A stretch of DNA of 64,000 bases, taken from the NCBI GenBank assembly GCA_003996215.1, contig QJPP01007245.1, forward strand, positions 558,001-622,000, given 5' to 3'. Origin of the DNA: Jaltomata sinuosa (lineage: Eukaryota; Streptophyta; Magnoliopsida; Solanales; Solanaceae). The position numbers were made by a program, and so were the translations under genes. Positions 11,782 through 24,525 of the stretch are shown here, piece after piece (within the stretch, counting starts at the first letter, position 1; every line of letters begins with the position of its first letter). The notes beneath the pieces were generated by a model. It ran no database searches and had not been told where the DNA came from. It saw only the letters and a program-made list of their open reading frames with translations.

Positions 11782-11907
11782 TGGGCTTTGCTATATTCAA
11801 TGTTGATGGCCCAGCTTCATGGATCCACAATGTTTTTGGGCTTGCTATACTCAATGTTGACGGCCCAGCTTCATGGATCCACAATGTTTTTGGGCTTGCT
11901 ATACTCT
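11782..11907. repeat. 54-bp tandem duplication
   Basis: Two nearly identical 54-bp units plus a partial third. Each carries ggcccagcttcatggatcc; the ggatcc sites at 11821 and 11875 set the period. Three copies of the gggctt(t)gctata word mark the unit starts. Confidence 0.85.
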
Positions 11908-12470
11908 AATTTATTTGCACTTTTTCATATTTCAGTTCTTAGACTGTTTTATTTTTACGTTTTAATCTTGGAAAAATTACGCTACGTAGAAAACTTTCGG
12001 AATTAATCGCATGGCATAATTAAGGTTTAAAATAATACATTTTGTAGTTAAGGTTTAAGCTAAATAACTAAATATACATTTCTTTTGTATTTGTATATTT
12101 CATGGCTCATATATAAATCTCTAATTTCGGAGCTCATGTACGTTTGTATTTGTATACAAATTAAATTTCGGGGCTCATATATAAATCTCTAAAGTAAATT
12201 TGTATTTATATATACAATCTCTAATTTGTATATTTAGCTACTAAATTGTAACTACGTCCTATAATTAGTCAAACTTTAGCTATGGCGCCTCATTTATTGC
12301 TTAATGCTAGTTATTTCTGAAATTTAATCTTAATTTTTAGTGTGAGTTTTTTTAACAATCACTTAATGAGTATGAATATACGTGAATAGTTAAGATCTGT
12401 AACAATGTCTTAATATTATTAAGATGTTATTTCTACAACAGAGGCATTTCACCACTTATTTCCATCCGCT
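11908..12470. other. AT-rich spacer with short direct repeats
   Basis: Repeats of ctcatatataaatctcta (near 12107 and 12174) and of ttgtatttgtata occur at 12080-12240. No gene seen. Confidence 0.45.
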
Positions 12471-12890
12471 TTGAACGGTACTTGCCGTCTTATCTTGCCA
12501 CTATCAACTATTACCATTCGCAAAACTGCAACTATCATCATTATCAATCACCACAGTCAATTGTCATTAAACATCAATCATAAATTTATAATCATCACCA
12601 GCGACTACCATTATTTGAATCACCACCATCAGCCACCTTTATGTAGAGTTAACCTCCGCTATGTATCGCTACCACCACTATTTATAACCATCATCTACTA
12701 CAATTATGATGGTCACCACTATCTATCACTATATAAATCACCACCTTTAACTATTAATTACTATATATCAAACATCATTTATCATTATCACTAGCTTAGT
12801 GACAATCACCATTATCAGCCACAATCATCACTAACTACCATAGAAATCGACCAAAGTTAGGCATCGCCATCATCGACCACCATTTTTTTT
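12471..12890. repeat. ACC/ATC-rich low-complexity tract
   Basis: A degenerate trinucleotide tract built of CAC, ATC and ACC words. The 107-codon open frame across it (12471-12794) is a composition effect. A similar tract in the opposite orientation is at 27430-27660. Confidence 0.75.
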
Positions 12891-13277
12891 CGAATTTTTT
12901 GTTGAGATAGTATTAAGCAATTACTATATATTTACGTGCTATATACTTATGATTGTAATATGTTAAATGCTTGAAGGAGAATCAACCCATTAAAATAGAC
13001 AAGTGGAAGAAAGAGAGAAGGGAATTTTCCACTTTGTTTAGCTTTATGTTTTCTTCTCTAGTCGGTGATCTTGATGCTATAAAGATTATATTATATGCTA
13101 CAATCCCTTTATATCTTTTAGTCCATTGACAACTATGACCCTTTATATTAAACTTATAACTTGTGTTGATATAATAAACATGAGGGCAAACTAGACAATT
13201 TGAAATGTGATTGCATACAATTTAAGTCACTATACAACTCTTTGCACAAGCAAAGGATTCAAATTTCATAAATTGTA

Positions 13278-14894
13278 ATGAGCATGTCAAGTTCCAGAGA
13301 TTTACATAATAGATCAATGTCATTTGGATTGATAAAGATTCTAGTTGCTCTCATCTTCTTTTCAATTGTGCCATTCAAATCTGGTAAGAATTTGGTTTTT
13401 TCTTATATATAATATCCATTTTGAAATATTTATAGTAGTTAACTATGACATTTTCTATCTTTGACTTGTTAATTAATGACTAGATCTTATTTTAGCCAAG
13501 AATATTTGAATACAAATTGGCAATGCAATTTTTTTAGATATATTGCCCTGTTTTACCTGCCAAGATTTTGGCAATGGGATGGATCTAATATCTTATCGAT
13601 TTTTTAATTCCAAACAAGTTAGAGTCAACTATATGAATCTTTTAAGTTATTCGGGCCGACCCCTTAAGTATACAGAAGATCCATTATAGTCAAAAGACTA
13701 TATATGAATCCTTTGTATCCGCTTTATTCGGGCTGGCCCCAGCTCCCAAAACCTCCCGATTCAATTTTTCCAGATCCGCTCTGCATACTCCCTATCAGGA
13801 ATTTTCACTGGTCATTAGGCTCGAACACGAGACCTCTGATTAAATGCTAATGGGAATTTTGGTATGTAGAGGGACAGTATCATGACTGGTGCATAGCTGA
13901 TGAACAGACACCAGATGATGAGCTAGTGCAAGCCTTGAAATGGGCATGTGAAAATGGAGCAAACTGCACAAAAATAAAAGAGAAGCAACCATGTTACCTC
14001 CCAAATACTGTGAAAGAACATGCCTCTTATGCATTCAATAGCTACTACCAAAACATGAAACAAAAAGGAGCTAGTTGCTACTTCAGTTCTGCTGCTGTTT
14101 TAACTGCCCGTGATCCAAGTAAGTTTCCAACAAATTATGTCCTGTTGTTCTTCGCTTCTCGAGATTCAAGTGATGTGAACTTTGATCAACATTTTAAAAT
14201 AGGCATAATACATAACCATGCCCTTTAACTCGGCCTCAGTTGGCATCTACGCTCTTCAACTTTGGGTGTGCACAAGTAGACCCTTAAACTTGTATAAAGT
14301 TGAACAAGTAGGCACACGCGTCCTATGTGACAATTCGCATAAGATTGCCATGTAGATGACACGTAGCTGTCATGGAGGACGCGTGAGTCTACTTGTTCAA
14401 CTTTATACAAGATTAAGTGTCTACTTATACACACCGAAGTTAAAGGGCATAGGTGTCAGTTGAGGCCAAGTTAAAGGGCATAAGTGTTGTGACTATTTTG
14501 AAAGATTAGGCATATAAAATAGTGTATTCCGTCGGTGCTAATTATATATCCTTTTCGCTTCTTGAGATTTAACCTATGTGAAATTTGATCAAGATTTTAA
14601 AATACTATATGTTTTCGTCATACTAATATGAGAATAACTGTAGTTTATTGTATTTTTTTCGTATAGTTTTTAAATATCCTAATTTTAATTTTAGTATTGA
14701 GTTAATTTAATCCAATTTAGCTTGGAAAACCAGTCAAACTGACTTTTGAAAAGGGGGAAAACAACACTTATTTCGGGAGGAAGGAAGTAATAAACATATC
14801 TATATATGTTGAGAACAGAATTTAATTAATTATTGCTTGTCATTTTCTATTGACAGGCCATGATGCATGCAAGTTTGAGGTTATTCCAGCTTGA
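13278..14894 (+). CDS. secreted X8 (CBM43) domain protein, Ole e 10/PDCB-like
   Basis: Exons 13278-13383, 13870-14118 and 14857-14894 join in phase 1 to give 130 residues. The N-terminus has a hydrophobic stretch (ILVALIFFSIVPF) that fits a signal peptide. The rest is an X8/CBM43 domain: HDWCIADEQTPD, LQ-type helix ALKWACENGANC, CYLPNTV, a YAFNSYYQ segment, CYFSSAAVLTARDPS and a final HDACKF. The six cysteines of the family are present. X8 domains bind beta-1,3-glucan (callose), often at plasmodesmata or in pollen tube walls. The protein ends right after the domain, with no serine/proline-rich tail or GPI signal, so it resembles the short Ole e 10 group more than GPI-anchored PDCBs. Intron 2 carries an inserted element (14203-14505). 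Confidence 0.88.
14203..14505. mobile_element. long-TIR MITE in intron 2 of the X8 gene
   Basis: The two halves form an imperfect inverted repeat of about 130 bp per arm. The left arm has atgccctttaactcggcctc and cttgtataaagttgaacaag. The right arm has their complements gaggccaagttaaagggcat and cttgttcaactttatacaag. The centre has acgcgtcc/ggacgcgt. Similar flanking words (gcttctcgagatt and gcttcttgagattt; ttttaaaata) lie on both sides, so exact ends and target duplication are unclear. A solo right half of the family is at 40435-40555. Confidence 0.75.
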
Positions 14895-15755
14895 TCAATC
14901 TTCTTTCCCAGATTGGAAGAATTAAATTAAATTAAATTAAGTTGTGTTTTTCTTGTTATTCCTTCTTTTGTCTATTTATATGTTTTTGATTATTACTTAC
15001 ATAAAACGTAAGAAAAAGTTACTACATGGAATGATGTGAAAATTTTGGTTTGAGCATCCAATGAGTATTAATGACATAATACCCTTTATCTTTTTCTTTT
15101 CTTTTTTCATTTTTTCCCTTTTCCCTGCCATGGTAACTTTGTCAAGAAAGAAGATTAATGAATGCATGCATTATAGTAAAAACCGTCATCTTAGCGAGCT
15201 TTTGACCATAAATTTTGAATCAGATTTTGAAAACTTATCTTTAACTATTTATTTGGTCATGGATTTGATCAGACTTTAAAAATCTAATATAACTAGTTTT
15301 CGGAGAAATTTTACTTTCATGACACAAAAGTTACAGTTTTAAAACTCATAAATTTTAAATTTTGGATTCATCAGTCCACTAGGAGGAAATGGGGTAAAAA
15401 AAATTCTTTACAATTTGAAATTAAGTAAGTGTCTTTTTTAGATCTGTGTAAAAATAAAATCTCTTATGTATAAAAAATAAAAATCTCTTGTAAAAAGGTC
15501 ATAAAACTAAAAAACTTTTGTAATGGGCTAGAAAACCATTTTTCCCGTCCAGTAGTACCTTTTGCTTTATCAAGATCATGCAAGTTGCTCTTTCACAATT
15601 TCCATGACCTGTTTTTAGAAAAAAAAACATTGCTAATGAAAATATTACCCCATTAAATATTCACTCATGATTCAATATTCTATTTCATATTTTCTATAAC
15701 GGCTAACGCACGTAATGAAAAGATATATATTTTGAACATAGGACGAGGAAATCAA
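14895..15755. other. 3' flank and spacer
   Basis: It starts with an attaa-rich run (14923-14940) after the X8 gene stop and then AT-rich DNA. A TTTTC-rich patch gives an open frame at 15061-15279 without family resemblance. No other feature found. Confidence 0.4.
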
Positions 15756-16400
15756 GCATGAAAATTCTTTAAAAATCCTATTCACGAGAAGCCTTTAAAA
15801 TCCTAAATTTTGTTTCTAAGCCAATGAAAAATATTCACTATCATTTACTAGGTCTTTACGGATGGACCTGTAAGAGTTGAGGTCAAACAGTCTCGATTGC
15901 ACATATTATTCCGGATAAATCATGGATTAATACCCATGAGAAGTCTTCAAAATCCTAAATGCATGCTAAGCGGCTAGGAAGAAGTGTAAAGAACGAGAGT
16001 TGTTGAAACTAGTATATTGGAACTGGGGCCGTAAAAATTCTAAATGAGCGATGTTAACCCATGCAAAATCATTCACTATCATTTACTAGGTCCTTGCAGA
16101 TAGACCCATAAGATTTGAGGTCAAACAGTTCTGGTCGCACATATTCCGACAAAATCATGGACTAATACCCACGAGATGCTTCCAAAATCCTATATTCCTG
16201 TTTCGCAGCCATAAAAATGCTAAATGAGCGACGTAAACCCATGAAAAGCATTCATTATCATTTATTTGGTCCTTGCACATGGGTCCCGATCGCACATATT
16301 CCAGAAATATCATGGACTAATACCTACGACAAGCCTCCAAAATCCTAAATTTCTATTTCGGGGCCATAAAACTCCTAAATGAGTGATGTACGCCCGTGAA
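15756..16400. repeat. satellite subfamily A, left flank array
   Basis: About three units marked by tatcatttactaggtc (15840, 16077 and a variant at 16257), aaatgagcgacgt and catggactaatacccacgag. The normal spacing is about 176 bp; the first interval is about 240 bp because one unit carries roughly 60 extra bases (about 15965-16025). Confidence 0.8.
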
Positions 16401-19400
16401 ATTTCAGATCTCGCTTTGACTCAAAAAAACCTATGTTTGCCCCTCCGGAATAACCCGCACCATTGAATAGGTCGTCACAGACGCCCCCAAAAAATTTTGG
16501 TCAAAATTCTGCCGGATGCACGTATCACAAAAATTCATAAACTAACAAACACGAAAAAACTAAAAAATCTCTATTTTCTATTCCGGGCCTCGTTTCTACT
16601 CAAAAAACCTACGATTTCTCCTCCGAACTAACCTGCACCATTAAATAGGTCGTCACAGATGCCCCTGAATAATTTTGGCCAAAATTCCACCAGGTGCACA
16701 TATCACACAAAATTCATGGACTTACACACACGAAAAACTAAAAAATTCTAATTTTCTGTTCCAGGCCTCGTTTTGACTAAAAAAATATACGTTTTTCTCT
16801 CCGAATCAACACGCACTATTAAATAAGTTGTCATATGCTCCTAAAAAATTTTGGCCAAAATTCCACCAGCCGCATGTATCACACAAAATTCACGCATTAA
16901 CACACAAAAATATCAAAAATTCTCAATTTCCTATTTCAGGCCTCATTTCGACTCAAAAAACCTATATTTACCCCTCAGAACAAACCCGCACCATTAAATA
17001 GGTCATCATGAATGCCTCCAAAAAAATTTGACCAAAATTTAATCGGATGCACGTATCACACAAAATTCATGGACTAACATATATGAAAAAGCTGAAAAAT
17101 CTCAATTTTCTATTATAGACCTCGTTTCGACTAAAAATATCTATGTTTTTTCTTCTGAATCAACCCGCACCATTATATAGGCACTCACAGACTTTTCCAA
17201 AAAAATTCGGCCAAATTTCGTCCGGCGTACGTATCACACAAAATTCATGGATTAACACACACGAAAAAAAATCAAAAAATCTCAATTTTTCGATCCGGGC
17301 CTCATTTTGACTTAAAAAAATCTATGTTTGCCCCCTCCGAACTAACTCACACCATTAAATAGGTCATCACGGATGCCCCCAAAAAAATTTGGTCAAAATT
17401 TCACCGAAAGCACATATCACACAAAATTAATGGACTAACACACATGATTTTTTTTTTGATATTTCCTGTTCCGAGTCTCTTTTCGACTCAAGAAAATTCG
17501 CGTTTGCCCCTCTGAATCAACCCACACCATTAAATAGGTCGTCACGGACGCCCTCAAAAAATTTTGGCCAATATTTCACCGGAAGCACGTATCACACAAA
17601 ATACATGGACTAACACAAAAAAAAATTGAAAAATTGATATTTTCTTTTCCGGACCTCTTTTCGACTCAAAAAAATTCACATTTTTCACTCCGAACCAACT
17701 TACACCATTAAATAGGTCATCACAGACGGCCCCAAATAAATTTGGCCAAAATTCCATCAGAAGCACGTATCATACAAAATTCATGGACTAACACTCACGA
17801 AAAAAATCGTAAAATTGATATTTCCTGTTCCGACTCCTTTTTGACTCAAAAAAATTCATGTTTGCCCCTCCGAACTAATTCACACCATTAAATAGGTCGT
17901 CACTGACGCTTTCAAAAATATTGGCAAAAATTCCACCGAAAGCACGTATAACACAAAATTAATGGACTAACACACACACAAAAACTAAAAAATCGATATT
18001 TCCTGTTCCAGGCCTCTTTTCGACTCTAAAAAATCCATGTTTGTCCATTCGAACCAACCCACACCATTAAAAAGATCGTCACAGACACCCCCCAAAAGTT
18101 TTGGTTAGAATTTCACTGGAAGCACGTATCACACAAAATTCATGGACTAACACAAGAAAAAATTAAAAAATTAATATTTCCTATTACAGACCTCTTTTCG
18201 ACTCAAAAAACTTCACGTTTGTCCCTTCGAATCACTTCCCACCATTAAATAGATCATCGCAGACGTTCTTAAAAAAATTTGGGAAAAATTTCACCGAAAG
18301 CACGTGTATCATACAAAATTCATTGATTAACACACATGATAAAAATTGATATTTCCTGTTTCGGTCTCTTTTTGACTCAAAAAAATTCACATGTATCCCT
18401 CTGAACTAACCCTCATCATTAAATAAGTCGTCACGGACGCTCCAGAAAAATTTTGACAAAAATTCCACCGAAAGCACGTATCACACAGAAGTAATGGACT
18501 AACACCCACAAAAAAATTGAAAAAAAATTGATATTGCCTGTTCTGGACATCTTTTCGACTCAAAAAAATTCATGTTTTCCCCTACGAACCAATTCACACC
18601 ATTAAACAGGTCGTCACGAATATCCCCAAAAAAATTTGGCCAAAATTTCACCGGAAGAACGTATCACACAAAATTAATGGACTAACACCAATGAAAAAAC
18701 TGAAAAATCGATATTTCCTATTCCGAACCTCTTTTCGACTCAAAAAATTCATGTTTGCCCCTTCAAATCGACCCACACCATTAAATAAATCGTCATGGAC
18801 GCTCCCGAAAAATTTTGGCCAATATTCCACCGGAAGCACGTATCACACAAAATTCATGGACTTACACACGAAAAATCGAAAAATCGTCATTTCTTGTTTT
18901 GGGCCTCTTTTTGACTCAAAAAAATCCATGTTTGCCTCTACAAACCAACCACACTATTAAATAGCACGTCACGGACGCCCCCAAAAAATTTCAGCCAAAA
19001 TTCCACCAGAAGCACGTATCACACAACATTCATTGACTAACACACACGAAAAAATCAAAAAATCAATATTTCCTGCTCCGAGCATTTTTTTGACTCAAAA
19101 AAATTCATGTTTGCCGCTCTGAATTAACTCACACCATTGAATAGGTCGTCACAGATGCTCCCGAAAAAATTCAACCAAAATTTCATTGGAAGCACGTATC
19201 ACACAAAATTAATGGACTAACTCACACGAAAAAAACTGAAAAATCGATATTTCCTGTTTCGGGCCTCTTTTCGACTCAAAAAAATTCACGTTTGCCTCTC
19301 TGAACTAACCCACACCGTTAAATAGGTTGTCACGGATGCCCCCAAAAAACATTCAGCCAAAATTTCACCTGACGCACGTATCACACAAAATTAATAGACT

Positions 19401-19600
19401 AACACACACGAAAAAATTAAAAAATTCTCATTTCCTGTTTCGGGCCTCACTTCGACTCAAAAATATCTGTGTTTGCCCCTCCGAGCCAACCCGCGCCATT
19501 AAATAGATTGTCACGGACGCCCCCAAATAATTTTTACAAAAATTTCAGCGGGAGCACATATCACACCAAATTCATGGATTGACACACACTAAAAAATGAA
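16401..19600. repeat. satellite subfamily B tandem array, ~18 units of ~178 bp
   Basis: The anchor ccattaaatagg (with variants) recurs 18 times from 16461 to 19497 at intervals of 174-183 bp, mean about 178.6. Each unit also has cgtcacggacgcccccaaaa, a ttttggccaaaattccacc block, gcacgtatcacacaaaattc, atggactaacacac and a cgactcaaaaaa block. No unit codes for protein; the short open frames here are accidental. Subfamily B shares its layout with A: ggtc, then cacgtat or cacatat, then catggactaa, then aaaatc...ctgtt...gggcc. Confidence 0.9.
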
Positions 19601-20190
19601 AAATCCTTAATGTGCGACGTAAGCCCATAAAAAGCATTAACTATCATTTACTAGGTCCTTACAGATGGACCCATAAGATTTGAGGTCAAACAATCCCGAT
19701 TGCATATTCCAAAAAAACCATGGACATTCCCGCGAGATGCCTCCCAAATCCTAAATTCTTGTTTCGGGGCCATAAAAATCCTAAATGAGCGATGTAAGCC
19801 CATAAAAAATATTCATTATCGTTTACTAAGTCCTTATGGATGGACCCATAAGATTTGAGTTCAAACAGTCCCGGTCGCACATATTCCGGAAAAACTATGG
19901 ATTAATATCCACGGGACGCCTCTAAAATCCTAAGTTCTTGTTCCGGGGCCATAAAAATCCTAAATGAGTGACGTAAGCCCATGAAAAGCATTCACTATCA
20001 TTTACTTGGTCCTTGCAGATAGACCCATAAGATTTGAGGTCAAACAGTCCTGGTCGCACATATTTCGGCAAAACCATGAACTAATACTCACGAGATGCTT
20101 TCAAAATCCTAAATTCTTGTTTTGGAGCCATAAAAATCCCAAATGAGCGACATAAACCTATGAAAAACATTCACCATCACTTACTACGTT
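19601..20190. repeat. satellite subfamily A, right flank array
   Basis: Four anchors of the tatcatttactaggtcctt type at about 19640, 19818, 19996 and 20175 give a spacing of 176-179 bp. The B-to-A junction is near 19600, where aaaaatgaaaaatcctta leads into gcgacgtaagcccat. The last unit is cut off at about 20190. Confidence 0.85.
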
Positions 20191-21967
20191 CTTACTGATG
20201 GACCATATAAATATTTACTCATAATGTATATGTATGGTCTAATAAAAGTGATTAAGTGTGTAGAGGACCATACGATCTGATGTATATATATGTGTGATGA
20301 AAAACAAGAGGTTGAGCCTAAAATGTGGGGATTAAAGCAGAAGATGAAGCAAAAAAAAGAACATGAACCAATATTCATATCAACAAGTATTTATTTTATT
20401 TGAATATGGTAAATAAATATAGAATATTGGTCACATTGCATATTTGTTGAATTTTGCATTTTCTCTATCATAAAAACTTATGTCCCAATAATATGGAATT
20501 TAATTGTGAATATGGGGTTTCCTTATCATATTGTCTATCAACTGGACACAGTTCCCAATTCCAATGTTCCAACTTTCAACTATACAGTCATAAAAGAGGT
20601 CTAATTTAACAAAGAATATCAATAATCTCAATCACATATTTTTAATTGAAAAGTGAATATCATTTGGTTGTTTTGTCAATACCATTCTGATCTAAGTGAT
20701 CTTATTCTTTATTCCGTGCTAGAAAGCATTACCCCTCAAGGCACCAAATTAGAGGGGAACTCTTCTATCCTAATGGGAAGCCATAATCGTTGAAAACCTA
20801 CTTAAACCACCTATTAGAGATAGAGAATTATGGAACCCATCGAAGCCTAGCTTATAAAAGGGTCTTGCAAGCGATTGCTCGACATGACTTAGATCTAGTC
20901 TCTCTCTCTATATATATCCATGAAAGCAGTAGCCACATAGGTATTAATACAAGTCGTTTACATAATTGCTGGACTTTTCAAAAATATCAATGAGTGTTTG
21001 CCCGATCCATCAATTTTTTTCAAGTCCAATTCCTCCTTCACACAATACTTTCTCCTCCGCATTTTCCTCTAGTAGATTCTTATAATGTGGAATCCAAACT
21101 AACCGTGTGTACATCGATTATTTTACTGAATATCTATTCTGTCACATACAAGTATAGAATAATTTTGTTCATCAAGATCTCGACAGTAAAAAGATATCAC
21201 TTAACATTCTTTGTCTCATCATGATCTCGAAGATTTTCACCTACTTTATTGATCGCATCATCACGCCCTTAAATGCATTTTATTTACCCTAAAATGATGA
21301 TGGTGACTATCAGTCAAATCATAGCTTGAATGCCAAGATCTTAGCCTGTCGTTTGTTGCCTTCTGCAAATTTAATGTTAAACTTCAATTATTTTCAAAAA
21401 AAAATTAAAATATTCAAATAGATACTTTTATTCAACTTGGTAAGAAGTACTTCAATAATTCAATGTTAAGATTGGAGTTGTTAGTTAAACATTGTCATGA
21501 CTTGATATTCAAATGAACATGAATCGTACTACATTTCGATTTATTGAAATACAAACATTTTACTACTTAAATATTATAAATAAATAGATCCATAAAAAAA
21601 TTGACCAACGTTGTAAGTACTAAGAAAATTAGGCTAATTTAATTGGACGGAATAAGCAATATATGTTTTGCATGAAAAAAAAAATCTGACCATATACGAC
21701 ATAATGAAAATAGGTTTTACAAATATAAAATTGTGATGAAAAAAACATGAGAAGAATTCAAAAGTCAAGATGTTAAAAAGTGTAAAATCAATGGGTGCAG
21801 CTGCCGCTATAACTGCTCTTACAGAAGCTAACCACATGTTCCTTGTTAAAATATGAGTTCCTTTTGGGACAGGTGGAGTAAAGAATATGAGTTCTTTTCG
21901 CTATCTCCATCTTGCTATTTTATTATCGTTATTTTCTTTTTCATCCTGTTTTCTATACCTTTCTTTT
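20191..21967. other. gene-free AT-rich DNA
   Basis: No coding region or named repeat was recognised. A ctctctctatatatat run occurs at about 20900-20917. Confidence 0.4.
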
Positions 21968-22100
21968 GAACCGAGGGTTTATTAAACAACCTCTCTATTT
22001 CTAAAGATAAAGGTAAAATCTATATATATTCTATTCTTCTTAGATTCCATTTATGAAATTACACCGGATGCGTTATTATCGTTATTGTATCAACTTAATC
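21968..22100 (-). mobile_element. degenerate SINE, CAACAACAACA-headed type
   Basis: Read on the minus strand it keeps the order of the family. On the plus strand this is seen as gagggtttattaaacaacct and ctctatttctaaagataaag at the 3' half, then attacaccgga followed by a ttattatcgttattgta head that is the decayed complement of the CAACAACAACA start. Confidence 0.55.
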
Positions 22101-23925
22101 GCAAATGTACTCAATTGCAAGTGAAGGAATTTTTTTCTGATTTTTGCACTTTTATTAGTGGGATGAAGTAGTTGTACCTGCTACATGATTTGCTTTTCCA
22201 CTTTACACTTAAAATAATATAAGTGCAAAATTCAACTAGTTGAGCAACTTCTTTTCTTCTAGTAAGTACAATTTCACACCTTTAATCAAAAGGGCGCGAA
22301 TTTAAGCCTTGAAAATGAAATAATCTTTCGCAAGGAATATTTTGTTTTCACAATGAAAATTTTCAATTATAAAGTGAATATCGAACATCGAATAAGAAAT
22401 CCAAAAAGTATTTAAAAAAAATTTGGCAACAAAAAGGCCCTCCCCCTTCCACTAAGAAAACATCAAGTGTGGTCCTCATTATGTTTCCAGCAACTTTGGG
22501 ATTTTTTGTTTCTTTTTCCTTTAGATTTTCCAACTTACACATTCACACGATATTAATTGTTATAAAATAATAATGCAGTGTGAATCAAGGTTGCACCATC
22601 AATAATTGTGACTGAATAGATACAAATGTCAGATTCAAAATTTAGACTATATAAGTTACTATGACGATATCAAGTTAAATATAATAATAATTGAGTTTAC
22701 AGTTAAATAATTATAAATATTTAGTATATTATTTACTACTATTTGTACATAGTATGGATAAAAACTAAAAGATATTTCTCTGAACACATAACTTCTAATC
22801 TATATTCACCACTTTTGAATTCGAGTCTTGAGAAACCCTAATGAGAAACAAAAGCACTACAACAATATCATTTTCAGTGAAATCTCACAAGTAAAGTCTG
22901 AAAAAAGATAAAATGTATGCAAAATAGGCTGTTTCTAAAAGACTCTTAGCTCGAGTAAGAGAAACAAAAGCACTACGTACATTATTTGTTCAACCAAAAT
23001 TAAATTTTTTTTTTTAAAAAAAATCTAAAAAGAAGAAGAAAAAACAAATAGAACACCTTGTTGTGTCCCTTGTGGTATGCATGAAATAATGGGTCTATCA
23101 TAAATGTCACTCACCACACTATAATTCATCAGAAAATTTATGGCAATTTCTCATCCTTATCCCTCTTTGCACCTTGGGACAAGTAACTGTTACCTCTTCC
23201 CAGAAGAAAAAAAATCAGTACTGCCTTCATTTCAATAAATATGAAGATTAGCTAGGCTCTATTTATTGCTTTTCTTCTTATCTCTAATTATATTTATTGC
23301 ATGAAAATTGAGGTGTTTTTTTCCTATTTGTACACATGGTGAAACCAAAGCTTTGTGTATGTGAGTGAGAACTCATTCTAATTAATAATCTCCATTTTAA
23401 AATAGTTGTCATGTTTCGGTTCTTATAGTTGTTATGTTTCGATTCGCGAGAGTTAATTTGACTAATTTTCGAAGCTAAACTAAATTAATTCAATATTTTA
23501 AAATTAAAATATAGATATCTAAAAACTATACGAAATGTACTATAAGTTGCATCATATGAATATGATGAAAAAATACATATTAAAATATTGGTCAAAGTTC
23601 ATAGCATTTAACTCTCAAAAAGAAAATTATGACAAATATTTTAGAACAAAAAAAATACATAATTTCTTTGGATTTAAGTTTTATATATAGTGATGGTGTG
23701 TAAAGATTTTAATACTGTTAATGTTAAAGATCTCTTTAATATTAGCAAGAAGAATGTTTTGGTCCCTCAGTTAGTAGTAAATTTTGATTTTAATTCTTGT
23801 GATATTTGATTGAGGACATTTCATCTTCAATTAGTTAAAATTGTATTTTTGATGGTGTAAAAATGATGTTTAACAAAAGATGTATCTATAATTTTCTAAT
23901 AAGTGACTTGATTTATGTAAAGGTA
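22101..23925. other. gene-free AT-rich DNA
   Basis: No gene recognised. A patch at about 23395-23640 (taaattaattcaatatttt, ctatacgaaatgtactataa) resembles a patch at 14640-14720 and may be part of a MITE, but ends were not found. Confidence 0.35.
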
Positions 23926-23927
23926 TA

Positions 23928-24197
23928 CTCTTTACCTCCCATATTAATTGACCACTTTATTAAAAATAGTTATCTCATATTAGTTTTGTTCATTTTACTA
24001 AATCGGTCAAAATAGCATTAATTAAGTTTTTTTTTATATTACCCTTGTAATTAATTTTTTTAAAGTTTTCACACTTGTTTGTAAAGTTCTAAAGAAGTTT
24101 CTTAAGAGGTGAATTAATGTAAAACTATCTTTTTATTTATGATTTCTTAACGTGCATGTAAAAAGAAAAGTGATCAATTAATATGAGAGGGCGGCAG
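23928..24197. mobile_element. Stowaway-like MITE
   Basis: The left end ctctttacctcccatattaa and the complement of the right end (ctgccgccctctcatattaa) are inverted repeats, continuing through ttgaycacttt. The element is flanked by TA on both sides, as expected for Tc1/mariner-type Stowaway elements. It is about 270 bp long with no coding capacity. Confidence 0.75.
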
Positions 24198-24423
24198 TAA
24201 AAAGTTAAATTTATTTCCTTGGCTCTTTAGGTAAAGGTAATGATCAAAGCCACTAACTAGGTGCACTTGGCATTCTCACAGTCCTATAAAGATGCAGCTA
24301 AGCTCCATCACTACATATCTCATAATTAAATAATGGAAAAAAAAAGTCACAATATATATTTTTTATTCTAATAAATGAAATGTTGCATTAAATATATGAA
24401 ACAGACTATACTGAAAGTTTCCC

Positions 24424-24431
24424 TATATAAG
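24424..24431 (+). promoter_or_regulatory. TATA-like box of the CASP-like gene
   Basis: The word tatataag lies about 100 bp before the ATG at 24526, with no competing ATG in between. The position fits a core promoter. Confidence 0.45.
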
Positions 24432-24525
24432 TGCATTGTTCTAACTTTTCTTGGAAAATTGCAATTGCCCTTAAAGCTTTTGAGTTTGTGTTGCAATTGC
24501 TTTAATTTAAAAAAAAAATAAAAAG

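Noticed and set aside
12471..12794. 107-codon open frame as a possible gene
   Set aside because: It follows a CAC/ATC low-complexity tract, is rich in His and Ile, and lacks any motif or splice context.
18691..18960. open frames in the satellite array
   Set aside because: They cross satellite units and are not conserved from unit to unit.
15756..20190. CRISPR-like array
   Set aside because: Whole units repeat at about 178 bp without unique spacers, in a plant genome; this is a satellite.
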